Assembly: GCF_050436995.1 (NCBI RefSeq)
Contig: NC_134751.1
Coordinates: forward strand, 3,968,001 to 4,032,000
Direction: 5' to 3'
Length of the DNA: 64,000 bases
Source: Anticarsia gemmatalis
Taxonomy: Eukaryota > Arthropoda > Insecta > Lepidoptera > Erebidae
The translations under genes and the position numbers were made by a program. This document shows positions 24,000 to 36,217 of this stretch, piece after piece (the first letter of the stretch is position 1; each line of letters begins with the position of its first letter). Below the pieces are notes generated by a model, which saw nothing but the letters and a program-made list of their open reading frames with translations, searched no databases and was not told the DNA's origin.

Positions 24000-26900
24000 T
24001 TACGCGTACTCATCTGTAATAAAGATAAAATACGTTAAAAATAAAATTAAAAAAGAAAAAAAAGTGATATTATGTGTGTATTAAAAGTCTAGTAGTAATA
24101 TGTGGAAACGGTGTTGATTGTACCTTTAACTACTGCGATGTAAATGAACCTAAAACACGTTGTACAATTGTTTGTTATCCTAAAATAAAATACAAATAAA
24201 TGTATGTTCATCACATTCTTCTTCTTCTTATCGTATGGTCTGTGGTCAACCTAGTGTCAAAGTTGTTCAAGCCGCCCGAAGGCCTTTGACGTGGCTTCAT
24301 CACATTAATTAGATGTAATTGTAATAGCTATCTTTATATATTATATAACTATTTCGTTACAAAGTCAGTGACTGAATTGCAATTCACAGCCTAACCTTGT
24401 GTTCATCGGAGAGTGCAGGATTTAATAGACTTTATTTATAAAAAAAATCATTAATTTTGTGAAAACGGAAAACTAAAGTCTAAGTTAAGTGATTGTTGGG
24501 AAAAAATCGTGTGAAAACGGGAAAATTAAATTCGGTGATTTTCGGAAAACTTTACAAAAATCGTCTGATAATACGTTTTTGTATAAAAAGTCAGTTAAGT
24601 TAGTTTCATATAAAGAAATTTGAAGCATTTAGAGGTTTCGAAATTTATTATTATGTAAAGTTAAAACAAAAACTATTGTCGTCATCTTTTGTCTTGAATA
24701 TTGGGGTCTCAGTACATATTGCTTTACAATGGCAAGTGATTAATGTCTTGTATAACAATTAATTATAATTTAAAACTCTTGCGTACCTTCTGTACCTCGT
24801 GGCAGTCTGCATTGGCACATGTTAAAAATGCACAAGCCTCCGCCGCGGTAGCCCTTTCTCAAACATTTCTTATGACATTCGTCGTTGTTACATATCGGAA
24901 TAAAGTACCCCTCAGGAGAGGACTCGAGGCCTGAAATATTAAAAAGAAAAGGGTTTTCAAACGTTAGAAGTCTACAATATATGTAGTTTTAAATAAAGTG
25001 ACAAATCTTACTATGGTCTACTCATTACTAATGAATGATGTACGTATTTTATTATCTTTGCAATCTTTAGCATAATAGTATAATTTTAAAAAGGTACCTT
25101 CTTTTTTGGCACATTTGCATTTGCCGTCGACACAAGAGCCATTTTTGCCTAATAAGCGGCAGAAACGCTCGCATCGCTTCGGCTGGCATTTAGTAGCGAA
25201 AACAGGATCCTCAGTGTACAAACCGTTATCTGAAAGAATATGATTAATTTTTATACATAAATTAATTTTTTCATGCATGTTATAACCCAATACTGTAAGA
25301 AGAGGTTTATAAAAAAGTAATGAAATAGTCATGTTTTAAATGTTGCGTGTGTTTTACATACATAATTAAGGGAGATATAACTATATATTGGAATATTTTC
25401 AGGAAAGGAATATTTCAAAATATATTTTAATTACCTGCGAGTTTTTCTTCATCTTCAATAAGGGCCACATTGATTTGTTCTGGTACCTGGTCGACTGAGC
25501 GTGATCTACAAACACAACGGTTGTTAATGCAGCGGCCGCCTCCACGGAAACCACTTCTTCTGCACGCTCTATCACAAGCGAAATTGTTGCAACTTCGGGT
25601 AAATTCTTCAGACTCCGATAGAAGTTCTAAACGAAAAAAAACAGTATTACTTATATGCTCAAAGTATCAATAGTGTGTTTGATTTAATTATTTAGTTTCT
25701 GTATCAGTGAATTATGTCCTTTTCTATCTTTGAACTTTAATATGCGTTAGATATTGTCTCTAATTCAAAGACATAATCAATTTATTCAAAATATGTTAAA
25801 TATTTTCGTTGTATTCTTACCTGCAACATCAGTTTCCTTAACATTTCTTTCAATGGCATCTGAAAAAAAAAAGATTTAATTTATATTTGAAAATGTAAAG
25901 CGTCATGTTAAGAATAAGTAACAGTTGTAATAACTACCTTGTTTTTTAACACACTTGCATTTGCCATCGACACAAGAACCAACTTTGCCTAGTAAGCGAC
26001 AGAAACGCTTGCATCGCTTCGGCTTGCATTTAGGAGCGAAAACAGGATCCGCAGCGTCTAAGTCGGTATCTAAAAGAATAATTATGAGTAATTTGAAAAA
26101 AATGTTAATCCCATATTTAAATACTAGGTATTTGTGTTTTTAATTATGTATAAGTACCAAATTAAGGCTTTTATAATGTAATGGAAAATCTTAAGCGAAT
26201 GGGTATTTCAGAATATATTTTATATTACAAAAATATTACCTGTGAGTTCTTTGTTATCTTGAATAAGAGCTGAATTGAATTCTTCTGGTACTTCGACGGC
26301 ATCGTTGACCGAGCGTGTTGTACAAACGCAGAGTTTGTTAATGCAGCGGCCTCCTCTAGGGAAACCCCTTCTTCTACAGTCTATATCACACGCGAGATTG
26401 ATGCAGATTCGGGTTGATTTTTCAGGCTCCGATACTAGTTCTAAATAAATAAAATTATATTAATTAGATTTTCATTCACGGAGAGTATAGTGTGTTGTTA
26501 TTTGTCTGTGCTTTTGATTTAATTGGGTACTAGACTGGGAACTTGTACTTGTAAAAAGTTCATCTAAAATGCTCAGACTACGTTATTTTTTTCATAAATA
26601 ATGTTGAAATTGTAATTATTACCGACTGAAACATTTTGCTAGGCACTCATTCGATTCCAACGCAAAAATCGGTATCGTGACGTCACTTCACTGTATGTCC
26701 ATACTAAACTGTTTTATTGACTTTTCATAAAAAGTAGCTAATTTGACTGTTGTCGAGTACCCAATTATCTGTATGCAGTAGGTATTATATTGAACAAAAC
26801 CCAGATTCTTAAAGCAGTTAAAGACTTTAAGTCAGCGAGATAATAATATGATAAACTAGCTGACACGCGCAACTTCGCTTGCGTCACATAAGAGCGAATG

Positions 26901-27608
26901 GGTCATAATTTTCCCCGTTTTTGTAACATTTTTTACAGGTACTCTGCTCCTATTGGTCGTAGCGTGATGATATTTAATCTAAAGCCTTCCTCGATAAATG
27001 GGCTATCTAACAATGAAAATTTTTTTCAAAGTGGATCAGTAGTTTTTGAGATTAGCGCGTTCAAACAAACAAACAAACAAACTCTTCAGCTTTATAATAT
27101 TAGTATAGATAAGAATAAGCTAAATCATCGAATTTTACTAACCTTCTAAATCATCCGATAAGTAATTTTCTTCAGGGATATCAAACATTTGCGGAGCTTC
27201 TGTAACATATAAAAATGATTTTAACAAGATGCCACTGAAAAATGAATTATTTGAATTTAAAGTTAAAATTCCAAAATATCAGTCATAATTGTTCTTATAT
27301 CATATGACATGATATAATAGTTTATAAAATTAAACTTACCTTCGTCCGGTCCGATCTCGATGTAATTTGCCAGTCCTTCACCAACAAAACCATCGTCATA
27401 TTGAGAATCTAAAAATAAAATATTAAAGTATTTACAAGATAAATGAAAGGTTTTCTTTAAAAAGAAAAAAATACATTATTGGACTGAATCAATAAAAGTT
27501 AGTCAAAGAAATAAAAACAAAGAACTTACCATCGTACACAGTGTTCGTAATCACCGAAGCGTTGACGACGCAAAGAGTCGCAACGAAAAATACGATTTTA
27601 AAATACAT
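24000..27608 (-). CDS. X-tox: X-tox gene B: secreted protein with five CSab motifs
   Basis: A predicted secreted CSab-repeat protein of about 352 residues, convergent with gene A and divergent from gene C. Exons in transcript order: 27608-27530 (signal peptide MYFKIVFFVATLCVVNAS), 27408-27340, 27199-27143, 26440-26240, 26069-25938, 25859-25821, 25626-25435, 25229-25098, 24930-24787 and 24013-24000, all phase 1. Motifs lie in exons 4, 5, 7, 8 and 9. Exons 5 and 8 have the short-loop form (x8, PKRC...GSCVDGKCKC); exons 4, 7 and 9 have the longer x10-loop form (e.g. RGGGRC). Exons 2, 3 and 6 are acidic spacers. Exons 4 and 7 are unusual in fusing a motif and an acidic spacer in one exon, where other genes keep these separate. 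The C-terminus is DEYA-stop in a tiny last exon. Splice borders were read by eye. Confidence 0.82.
24222..24298 (-). mobile_element. SINE-like repeat fragment
   Basis: A short piece of the 'gttcaagccgcccgaagg' family in the last intron of gene B. Confidence 0.6.
26857..27110 (+). mobile_element. 'cttcgcttgcgtcacataag' element in intron 3 of gene B
   Basis: A complete copy in antisense to the gene, from ctagctgacacgcgcaactt to taatattagtatagat. Confidence 0.75.
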
Positions 27609-27667
27609 TTTCTCTTACTTTCTTTGCTCCAAAGATGAGAATGATACCTTACGATTGCTATTCCATC

Positions 27668-27760
27668 TTTTTATATGAAAGTTTGCATACAGGGGGTTCA
27701 CCGGAAAGGAAGTAATTAATATACAGCAACCTGATTAGCGTTCCCTAAAACTAGGTTATC
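27668..27760 (-). promoter_or_regulatory. Promoter of gene B: TATA, kappaB-like, GATA
   Basis: On the minus strand TATAAAAA occupies 27675-27668. The decamer GGGGGTTCAC (plus-strand 27692-27701) fits the insect Rel/NF-kB consensus GGGRDTYYHH and lies 16 bp from the TATA box. A GATA-type motif (gttatc on plus, 27755-27760) lies further upstream. The block is nearly identical to the promoters of genes C and D. Confidence 0.6.
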
Positions 27761-28187
27761 GTTTTGATAAAAGTGACACACGTTAAAAAATATTTCTGGT
27801 AAAGTCCAAAAACCCCCAATACCTAATTGCTGTTTTATTACTTGAAATAATTAAAATGTTCCTTTAGGTTGTAGTGTCCTTCAGGCTTTTAAATAGGTCA
27901 CGGCGCCGGCGCTGGTGGCAAGTTTAATAGGAACCAATCAGCTGCGTGATACGCCTGACCACAATAACCGAACTTAGGGTCTTTAGTAGCCATAACGATG
28001 CTCTTAAAACTTGTTTAGAGAGATTATTCTGTACCTAGGTGACCTGACCTACCGTAACTCGCAAGAATAAAGAGTCCCAGTTTAGCAAACAAATCTGTAT
28101 CCCATAATCTGACCACTACCATAATATCATATAATTCAATGTTCTTCTTTTTCTTGTTTTAAAAAAAAACTTCCCGCTATAAGAATC
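27761..28187. other. Intergenic between genes B and C, left part
   Basis: Mostly AT-rich. There is a GC-richer patch at 27898-27920 (cacggcgccggcgctggtgg). No gene or repeat was recognised here; the SINEs and repeats that follow are listed separately. Confidence 0.4.
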
Positions 28188-28360
28188 GTTCTTGTGTCGC
28201 GGGGTTCTGCAAACATACAAACAATACACACGAAGTACAGTCAGGCCCAAAACAACTATTAGTGGATCGCTCAAATAATTGTTTCGTGTGATATCGAACC
28301 CACGATCTCCCGACGCAATGGTGATGGCGTGGCGACTTTGACCACTGCACCACGGAGGGA
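28188..28360 (-). mobile_element. tRNA-derived SINE (family 3)
   Basis: A reverse copy: cttgtgtcgcggggttctgc ... cccacgatctcccgacgcaa ... accactgcaccacggaggga. Confidence 0.75.
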
Positions 28361-28429
28361 GTTTCAACTCATTTCAACTTTAACTGAGACTTCAACAAAC
28401 AAGGCCAGGCCAGCAATGAGCAGAGAGAT

Positions 28430-28630
28430 GATTTTCTACTATTATCAACTATCGACAACCGATTTTGATAAATACATTTTGGTATATAACTGACCTCAAG
28501 CTACATAAATGTACTTAAAAAATTGTTTTAAACGTTTTTTAAATACATTCGAAGTGTTAAATTCAGACAAACTCTCGAGTTTGTCTGATTTTCGATAATA
28601 CCAACTGTAGAAAATCGCGCTACGGTTTAC
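28430..28630. mobile_element. Inverted-repeat element, diverged copy
   Basis: Arms of the 'tatcgactaccgacaacc' type, as at 59743-59925: tatcaactatcgacaaccga at the left, and gataataccaactgtagaaa with tcgcgctac at the right. Confidence 0.45.
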
Positions 28631-28682
28631 GCCAGTACAAAGTGTGCGTGTGATCTGAAGGACATTACAGACTAGAGACATA

Positions 28683-28926
28683 CTTCTTGTCATATGGTTG
28701 GTGGTTAACCTAGTGTCAAAGTTGTTCAAGCCGCCCGAAGGCCTTTGACGTGGCTTAACGACTTTTATCTTAATTGACAACAACCGGGACCGACGTTTTA
28801 CGTACCCTCCGAAGCACGGAGATGCCCTGTTCAAATACCACTATGCGGTCACCCAATCTATGGAATAACCGCGCCAAGGTTTGCTCAACCCACAGATCGT
28901 TTACCGACCGGTGAGCGCAACTGGCT
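28683..28926 (-). mobile_element. SINE-like repeat ('gttcaagccgcccgaagg' family)
   Basis: A nearly full reverse copy ending with the tRNA-like stretch aacccacagatcgtttaccg and gtgagcgcaactggc. Confidence 0.7.
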
Positions 28927-29091
28927 ACTAACTTTAACTTTTTAGTTAGTACATACTAACTATGATTCATTCACTTGACAATAACTAACATAAAGGCATC
29001 GGGGCTTACTTTGTACTTTACCGGAAATGTATACTTTTATCATAAATATATATTTTTTATTACATATGTGTCACTAACCTTTTATAAAAAC

Positions 29092-29184
29092 GATAACCTA
29101 GTTCTAAGCGACGCTAATCAGGTTGCTGTATATTAATTACTTCCTTTCCGGTGAACCCCCTGTATGCAAACTTTCATATAAAAA
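29092..29184 (+). promoter_or_regulatory. Promoter of gene C: GATA, kappaB-like, TATA
   Basis: A GATA motif (gataac) is at 29092-29097, the kappaB-like element in reverse (gtgaaccccc) at 29151-29160, and TATAAAAA at 29177-29184, with 16 bp between the last two. An initiator-like ATCATT follows about 30 bp downstream of the TATA box. Confidence 0.6.
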
Positions 29185-29243
29185 GATGGGAAAGCAACCG
29201 TAAGGTATCATTCTCATCCTTGAAGCAAAGAAATCAAGAGGAA

Positions 29244-31470
29244 ATGTATTTCAAAATCATATTTTTCGTTGCAACTTTTTGCGTCGTCAACGCTTCGGTG
29301 ATTACAAACAATGTGTACGACGGTAAGTTCTTTGTTTTTATTTCACTGACTATTTACAAGTATACTCTAGCCCGATTCTCAACTACTATCGAGTATCTAC
29401 AAGCGGCTAGAAATTAGAAAATTTTGTATGAAATTCCGATAATCGCCTTTAACGAACGTCGTAGAAACTATTTTTGAAGTACATTTTAAATGTTAAGCTC
29501 TCGATACTCGATGGTTCCAATTGTAGAGAATCGCGCTACTGATCATAATTTCCTTTTATAATATACCCTTATAACTGGAAGTATACCGTGCCCAGCAGAT
29601 TAGCAGTAGAGGGTTCTATTCTTTTTTAAACTAATGTTCAGTCAATGTTTTAATTTTAATACTTTATTTCTGTTCTTCTAGACGACGACAGTCTAATTGG
29701 TGTAGGACTTGCAGATTACGTCGCCATCAGAACGGATGCAGGTTTGTCACTTTTCTAAAACTTATTTCTCATCTGTCACATCGTTTTGACTTGAATGATA
29801 GTTTTGAATCATATTTTCAATTTTAATCCGTTATTCCGACTTCATTAGTATTTATTCGGCTCCTATTACTTTATTCATATTATTATGTTACAGATGATTT
29901 GAAGGGAGTTGATGAGCCTGAAGAACTTTTTTTATTGGATAATTTAGATGGTAAGTGTAACTTTGAGATTGTATCTTGAACAAAAGTACCTATAATCAAT
30001 GGTGACTTATGACGTTACCTATCTTTGTGTTTTGTATTAATGTTAAGCGCTGAAGTTTATCAATCAATAATCATATTCTTACAGACGCCGACCTCGAGGC
30101 TACGGATCTCACATTTGCTCCTAAGTGCCGGCCCAAGAGATGCAAGCGACTCTGTCGTGTGCAAGGCAAAGATGGCTCTTGTGTTGATGGCAAATGCAAG
30201 TGTGTTAAAAAAGAAAGTACGTACAATCTTATTATTAATATATAATGTTATGTTTATTCACTGACACTTAATACATCTGTAAAAGGCCGATACTATATCA
30301 TTAATGTTGTTACAGAGTTGTCTGCAGTTAACGACGCCGTAGTCGAGGTACCAGATGTATTCAATTCAGTCCAAATTCAAGAAGAAGAAAGAACCGAAGG
30401 TATTTCTGACTCCTTATTTCGCTTAAAATTTCTTGAGGTTGATTTAGAGACAACATACAAGATGTATTAATATAAAACACGTGAACCAGAAATTCATGAT
30501 TTAACTTATGCTTACAGATGTGGACATTGAAGCTACGGATCTTGCATTCGCTCAGTGCCGGCCGAAGCGATGCGAGCGCTTTTGTCGCTTATTACGCAAA
30601 AGTGGTTCCTGTGTCGACGGCAAATGCAAGTGTGTTAAAAAAGAAGGTACCTACTTCAATTTTAACTATTAAGTATGTTGACAACGCACACGATCTTGAA
30701 TCTAATATTAAATGTCTTTGTTTTCAGTTGCAACCGAAAATCTTCAAGAAATCAATGTTGCAGGTAAGATGGATTTTTTTAAATGTATTCTGTACCTTTT
30801 CCTTTAATCCATTCATAATTACTTTGGGGGAGAGACAACGGATGACTGATACGTCACTAAACATAGAACAGTGCATTGATACTGAATCCAAATAATAAAC
30901 CCGAAGTCCTTTGAACTTCATAACTTTTAAACTCTCGCGTTGCATGTTTAATGTATAATAGAATACGGGAATTAACGCGAACACGCATTTTACCTTTTAA
31001 TTTCTTTTAATTTATTTCCTTTGAACTTTAAAATTAAAACTTTTATTCTTCATTATTCCAGAACTTCTATCCGAGCCTGAAGAATTGACCCGAAACTGCA
31101 ACCATCGTGCTTGTGACAGATCGTGCAGAAGGAGAGGCTACCGTGGAGGCGGTCTGTGCATCAACAGGCGTTGTGTATGCAGATCACCCCCTACAAGGGA
31201 AGGTATGAGACAATTTATCGTGATAGTAATATGTGATTTATAAGTATTTTGCCCATTTAAACATCTTTTTATTAAAAGTAAATTAATAGTGTCCCTCATA
31301 ATTTTACGTAATTTCCAACTTAACTATTTAGCAATAGTCCTAATTGTTTGTGATAATTTATGTTTATAAATCTTTCTTTGAAAATGTTATTGCATAAAAC
31401 ATTTTTTCTTGTTGTAGACATATTCTTAATCAACGACGCTGCTGACGATGTTTCGGAAGAACTCAATTAG
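29244..31470 (+). CDS. X-tox: X-tox gene C: secreted protein with three CSab motifs
   Basis: A predicted secreted protein of about 256 residues. Exons: 29244-29322 (signal peptide MYFKIIFFVATFCVVNAS), 29682-29741, 29894-29950, 30085-30216, 30316-30399, 30518-30646, 30728-30763, 31062-31202 and 31418-31470. Motifs are in exon 4 (x8 loop), exon 6 (x8 loop) and exon 8 (x10 loop, GYRGGGLC). Exons 2, 3, 5, 7 and 9 are acidic spacers. Exon 4 ends in GAA-A rather than GAA-G before a gtacgt donor, so the split codon becomes lysine. The gene is divergent from B, with which it shares a copied promoter, and convergent with D. Its last two exons, intron stretch and 3' UTR are nearly identical to those of D in inverted orientation. 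It looks like a shortened version of D, with three motifs against six. Confidence 0.83.
29368..29540. mobile_element. Inverted-repeat element in intron 1 of gene C
   Basis: The left part cccgattctcaactactatcg and right part gttccaattgtagagaatcg belong to the family described at 59743-59925. The copy is diverged. Confidence 0.5.
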
Positions 31471-31546
31471 TCGCAGTTTCAGATGAGAACGCGTAATACG
31501 ATGCGTGTCTACAAGACTGTACCTACATGTAAATGTCTGACATAGG

Positions 31547-31602
31547 AATAAATTTGTTTTGTATAAACCTATAGTGTAAGATTTCGATTTATCAGCAATA
31601 AA
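31547..31602 (+). terminator. Polyadenylation signals of gene C
   Basis: AATAAA occurs at 31547-31552 and again at 31597-31602. Both are conserved in the inverted 3' end of gene D. Confidence 0.6.
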
Positions 31603-31809
31603 ACAGCAGCTTTACACAAAAAATTGTCTTATTTTTATTTTAATGTTTTTCAGAACTCATCTAAAAAAATACTATATTATTCTTGAGAGCCTATATATAC
31701 AGTCTACAGACTTTCTACAAGTGTCGTTTCAGTATGACCATATTATTGCAAGACATAATAGTTTAACAGGAAAAGTTGGTTTAAACGTTACTTAAGGAGT
31801 TCCCCGGAA

Positions 31810-32100
31810 AGCAGTGATAGCCGAGTGGTATAAGTTAGCACCTCCCACGGTAGTTGTCGGCAGTTCGAAACCGAGGCTATATACCAATGACTATTCGAAA
31901 TTATGTGTGAATTAGAGATAATTATCACTTGCTCTAACGGTTAACGAAAACATCGCGATGGAACCTTGCATGCCTAGATATTAAACGCATTTCTTGAGGG
32001 CATGTAACAGCTAGTCTCCAAACCACTCCAGGCCGCTGTGATGGACACAAGGCCTTGATCGTTTGAGAGGAGAACCTTGCCCAGCAGTGGGACAGTCACA
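31810..32100 (+). mobile_element. tRNA-derived SINE (family 2)
   Basis: It starts with a clear tRNA-like head: gcagtgatagccgagtggta (A box) and gcagttcgaaaccgaggc (B-box-like). It ends with ttgcccagcagtgggacagt. This is the best forward copy of a family found at 43943, 47826, 49272, 49775, 55587, 59137, 60678 and 61405. Confidence 0.75.
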
Positions 32101-32305
32101 AGTAAAATTAGGAGTTATCAAAATCGAAAAGCAATTTTTTGCTTATTTATAATATATTACTACTTGTGTATGAGTTCCTTTCGTCCTAGTCGTTTATATA
32201 GCAATCAAGATGATAGCTATAATAAGTCAAAATCTTATACTCAGTGCCCTATCAAGACGCTGGCTGGCTAACCCAATCGGCTAATGGTTGACTTTACAAG
32301 ATACT

Positions 32306-32570
32306 AACTGACCCGCGCAACTTCGCTTGCGTCACATATGATAGAATGGGTCAACATTTTCCCCGTTTTTGTAACATTTTTTATTGCTACTCTGCTCCTA
32401 TTGGTCGTAGCGTCATGATATATAGCCTATAGCCTTCCTCGATAAATGGACTTTCTAACACTGAAAGATTTTTTCAAATCGGACCAGTAGTTCCTGAGAT
32501 TAGCGCGTTCAAACAAACAAACAAACAAACAAACAAACTCTTCAGCTTTATAATATTAGTATAGATTAGT
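32306..32570 (+). mobile_element. 'cttcgcttgcgtcacataag' element
   Basis: A complete copy with a (CAAA)6 tract and the end ctttataatattagtataga. A reverse copy follows within 100 bp. Confidence 0.75.
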
Positions 32571-32662
32571 ATAGATAAAAAATATGATAGTATTTAAAAG
32601 TTCTCGTTTTCGTCAAAATTACGTTATCCAAAAAAATAGCTGAAAGGAACAAGGAATCTATT

Positions 32663-32925
32663 CTAATCTATACTAATATTATAAAGCTGAAGAATTTGTT
32701 TGTTTGTTTGTTTGAACGCGCTAATCTCAGGAACTACTGGTCCGATTTGAAAAATTCTTTCAGTGTTGGATAGACCATTTATCGAGGAAGGCTATAGGCT
32801 ATATAACAGCACGCTACGGTCATTAGAAGCGGAGTAGCAACGAAAAATGTTACAAAAACGCGGAAAATGTTGACCCTTTCTCTTAAGTGAGGCAAGCAAA
32901 GTTGCGCTGGTCAGCTAGTTAATAT
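32663..32925 (-). mobile_element. 'cttcgcttgcgtcacataag' element, inverted neighbour
   Basis: A reverse copy from tctatactaatattataaag to aagttgcgctggtcagctag. With 32306-32570 it forms an inverted pair about 90 bp apart. Confidence 0.75.
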
Positions 32926-33524
32926 GCGGCTGTGAAATGTTATCCCAGTCTTAAAAAATACTTAATATTTCGATTTTCTTACCCAAAAAGTAATAACGGG
33001 AACTTTATACTGATATTTCGCTGTCTGTCTCGGCTGCCGGCTATCTCATGAGCCGTCCTAGTATGACAGTTGTAATGGAGAATGTTACTAGGTATGCCAA
33101 ATCGCTTGACATTTTGACACAGTATAGCCTGTATGTATACATATAAACTAGTTTTTGTTTTAGTCAAAAATACCAAATAGTTTTGATTTTATAAGCATTC
33201 AAAGTTTCGAAAAATATCGAGTCCCGCTAACAGCCGCGTGAGCGGCTGTGATGTCATACTACTTTACCGCGCCGCGCGGGCCGCGTCCCGCTTAGTATTA
33301 AGTCGCCAATCGTTGTTGTAGGTGTAATAGTTTGCGTAGTATTTTGTTGTGTTTTCGTCCGCTTATGTATAAAATAACTTATAATAATAGTAAATACTAT
33401 TCGATTAATAAAATGGATAAAGGATTTTAAAAAGGGCAATCGGATAATGTACCTAAAATAAATGGAATAATGGTTGCGAATTATTTGTGAAACAAATAGA
33501 GGTTTTGTTGCTTCCGAAATCCTA
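32926..33524. other. Intergenic between C and D, nothing recognised
   Basis: AT-rich apart from a short GC-rich patch at 33262-33290 (accgcgccgcgcgggccgcg). No gene was seen. Confidence 0.4.
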
Positions 33525-33890
33525 CTTAATATTATAAATTTGAAAGTTTGTGAGAATGTATATATGTACATACATAAGTACATAAGTAATACATACAATG
33601 ACATACATATGTCATTGTATGTATGTACGTATGTATGTGTGTACGTACGTACGTATGTATGTATGTATGTACGTATGTATGTATGTATGTATGTAAGTAT
33701 AAAGGTATGTAAGTATGTATGGATGTTTGTTACTCTTTCACGCAGACAGAACCGATTACGATGAAATTTGATATATACCTGAAGACCCAGAATAACACAT
33801 AGACTACTTTTTATCCTCGAGTTCTCGAAGGATCGGGATTTACGCGGGAAGGGTTTCCATGCGGACGAAGTCGTGGGCGGCTTCTAGTAT
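33525..33890. repeat. Interspersed repeat with long (GTAT)n microsatellite
   Basis: It begins actta-atattataaatttgaaag, runs through about 165 bp of ATGT/GTAT units (33557-33722) and ends with gaagtcgtgggcggcttcta, as in the element at 3012-3235. The simple repeat sits inside the element and includes a small palindrome (gacatacatatgtc). Confidence 0.65.
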
Positions 33891-35672
33891 ATTATACATA
33901 GGTATAATAAGTAATAATGTTAGATAAATATTTACGATCACTGCATATTATAATGAAACAGTTTTTAACCGAAATAATCGTATACTTATCGATTTTACAT
34001 TTTTCCTGCCACAGTAAAATCAATAAACTCGCGATCAATCCGGTTAGAAATTGTTGCATTGTAAGATGAAGTTATTTATTATTACTTATGTACTTACTTA
34101 CATAATATTAAATTACATTTAGGCACAACATATGATTTCCTAGTATTTGAATTGAACATTTTTAAAAGTATTTAGGAATAATTTCAACGCACCGAGCGCG
34201 CGACCTCAAGCGGACTGTGTGAGCTAGACTGAGCAAGTATAGAGTGACGTCACACCGTCACCGAGAGCTAGCGTCGTGCGGTTACAACTTGTTTTACTTA
34301 TAAATCGAAAACTAATTGACGTATCGAAGTAATTCTTTCACCAGTATTTTTTATTTTTAAACGAGAATATGGAGTGCTAAAAATCAAAATTAGGTAACAT
34401 TCTCCATTCTCATACATGATGTATTTTATTTTCAAACAGCTGACTTACTACCTACCTAACTTGACTACCTTCCTATCTATACCTACTTTTACCGACCATT
34501 CTAAAAACGCTGCATCTCGATTTTAACGAATTTATAATTTCAAACAGACGGTTTTACCATAAAGACGGAAAAATACTATGTTAATAATTTCGTAAGAATG
34601 GTTCTAAAGCTCGCGGTAAAGTACTGTTGACTTGTGTAATACTTATGAAGAAGGAGTTTTTTATATAGGTACCGTAAGACCGTAACATAGTTTTTAAACT
34701 CCGGCTTGTTCGTACTTTTACCATTGAGAGTTCGTAAATCTTAGGTTTTGCCGGAAAATCTTAGGATTAACCACAGTTCGGGCTTTTACAGTAACATATA
34801 CATTTAATGAATTCTTATAAAGCCTGAGTGAGTAAGTACTCTGCATGGGAAATGACCATGAAACTTACTAACTCACTACCGACAGATAGAATTCAGTGAC
34901 CCTTAAAATCTGAGTTATAGTTCATCTATTGTATTAAAAATCTTAAGATACATCCATTAGCATTATCCATTAGCCGATGAGACAAGCCTCCACAACTTCA
35001 AAAATATAGTCATCAGGCAAATTTTCAGTGTCTTCTATTGTTTTCTGTTTATAAACAGCTTATTTATTTTTTACACAAAAACGTTTGCAAGTTAAAAACA
35101 TATTTAAATTATATTGTCTATTAATACAAAATATAAATTAAAAAAGAAAGGGGGAGTGCGCTATGTGCCTAAGTACTCCTCCGCATCGCTGTCGACCGGG
35201 AACGTTCCCAGAATTCTGGCTGCATTGCCAAGTTGAATGGTAATGCTAATTCTTTGTGCCTAATAATTGCTAGCACTCTGGTCGCGGGAAGAATCGATCA
35301 TCGCTTTACCAACTCTTTGAAAAATAAGTGGGCGCTCGGGCCCCATGGTCTCAACGTCTCAACCCCAAACGTTTAAAACTTCACTAAGTTTAAATTAATT
35401 AACGCGTCGTGAAATAGGAGAATAGGTCGAAAGATTTAAATTAATATTGCCATCACATCAACTGCAACATTAACAACTATCAGCGAACGAACTTATATCC
35501 AAGAGGCTTAGTGTAAAAATATCTAATAACTCTATCTAACTATCTTATTTTTGGAACTCTTATTCTGACTAATCAAAATCAACATTTTTTGTTAGACTAG
35601 TAATACGTATAATGTAGAGTATAAATTTACATTATCATGCTGTTTTTTTTTTCAAGACATCTCCCATACTAA
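33891..35672. other. Intergenic, nothing recognised
   Basis: About 1.8 kb of AT-rich DNA with no repeat family shared within the window, no coding-like exon and no RNA gene that I can support. Confidence 0.4.
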
Positions 35673-35812
35673 TAATTGCTCTTGTGTCACGGGGACTTTT
35701 CCAAACATACAAACAACGGACGCAAAGTACAACCAGACCTGAATCAATTTTTTGTGGATCGCACAAATAATTGTTCCATGTGGGAATCGAACCCTCGACC
35801 TACTGTAATCGA
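35673..35812 (-). mobile_element. tRNA-derived SINE (family 3), truncated
   Basis: A reverse copy (cttgtgtcacggggactttt ... gggaatcgaaccctcgacct) that lacks the terminal head block. Confidence 0.65.
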
Positions 35813-36089
35813 ACTAAAAAAATACTTTAGAAAAAAAGTAGAAAGAAAAGCAATGTTAAATATAAAACATTGAGATATATGCTTAAGGTTGTCATTAGTT
35901 GTAAAAGATTGCGTATCCACTATGGACGAACTACTGATCCAACACTTATTATAACATCCTACGTTGTACACAGTTGTGCAATTTTGTCTATAACTTTAAT
36001 ATTTTCGAGCTGGAAGCTTTTAACAACTACGGTAATTAAATGATTATTGTTGAAATAAAAATAAGGCGAGTTTTAATATAAAATGCTGT

Positions 36090-36145
36090 TTTATTGCTAG
36101 TTAATCAAAATCTTACAAGATAGGTTTTTATACAACAAATTTATT
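36090..36145 (-). terminator. Polyadenylation signals of gene D
   Basis: AATAAA on the minus strand at 36145-36140 and 36095-36090, mirroring the pair in gene C. Confidence 0.6.
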
Positions 36146-36217
36146 TCTATGTCAGACATTTACATGTACAGTCTTGTAGACACGCATCGTATTACGCGTT
36201 CTCATCTGAAACTGCGA

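Noticed and set aside
30025..30895. Plus-strand frames overlapping gene C exons 4 and 6
   Set aside because: They are out of frame with the conserved cysteine pattern and run across splice donors; they are shadows of the true exons.
33541..33730. Regularly repeated short units, considered as a CRISPR-like array
   Set aside because: The units are 4 bp simple repeats without spacers, in an insect genome.
33474..33764. Tyrosine/valine/cysteine-rich plus-strand frame
   Set aside because: It is the translation of a (GTAT)n simple repeat inside an interspersed element.
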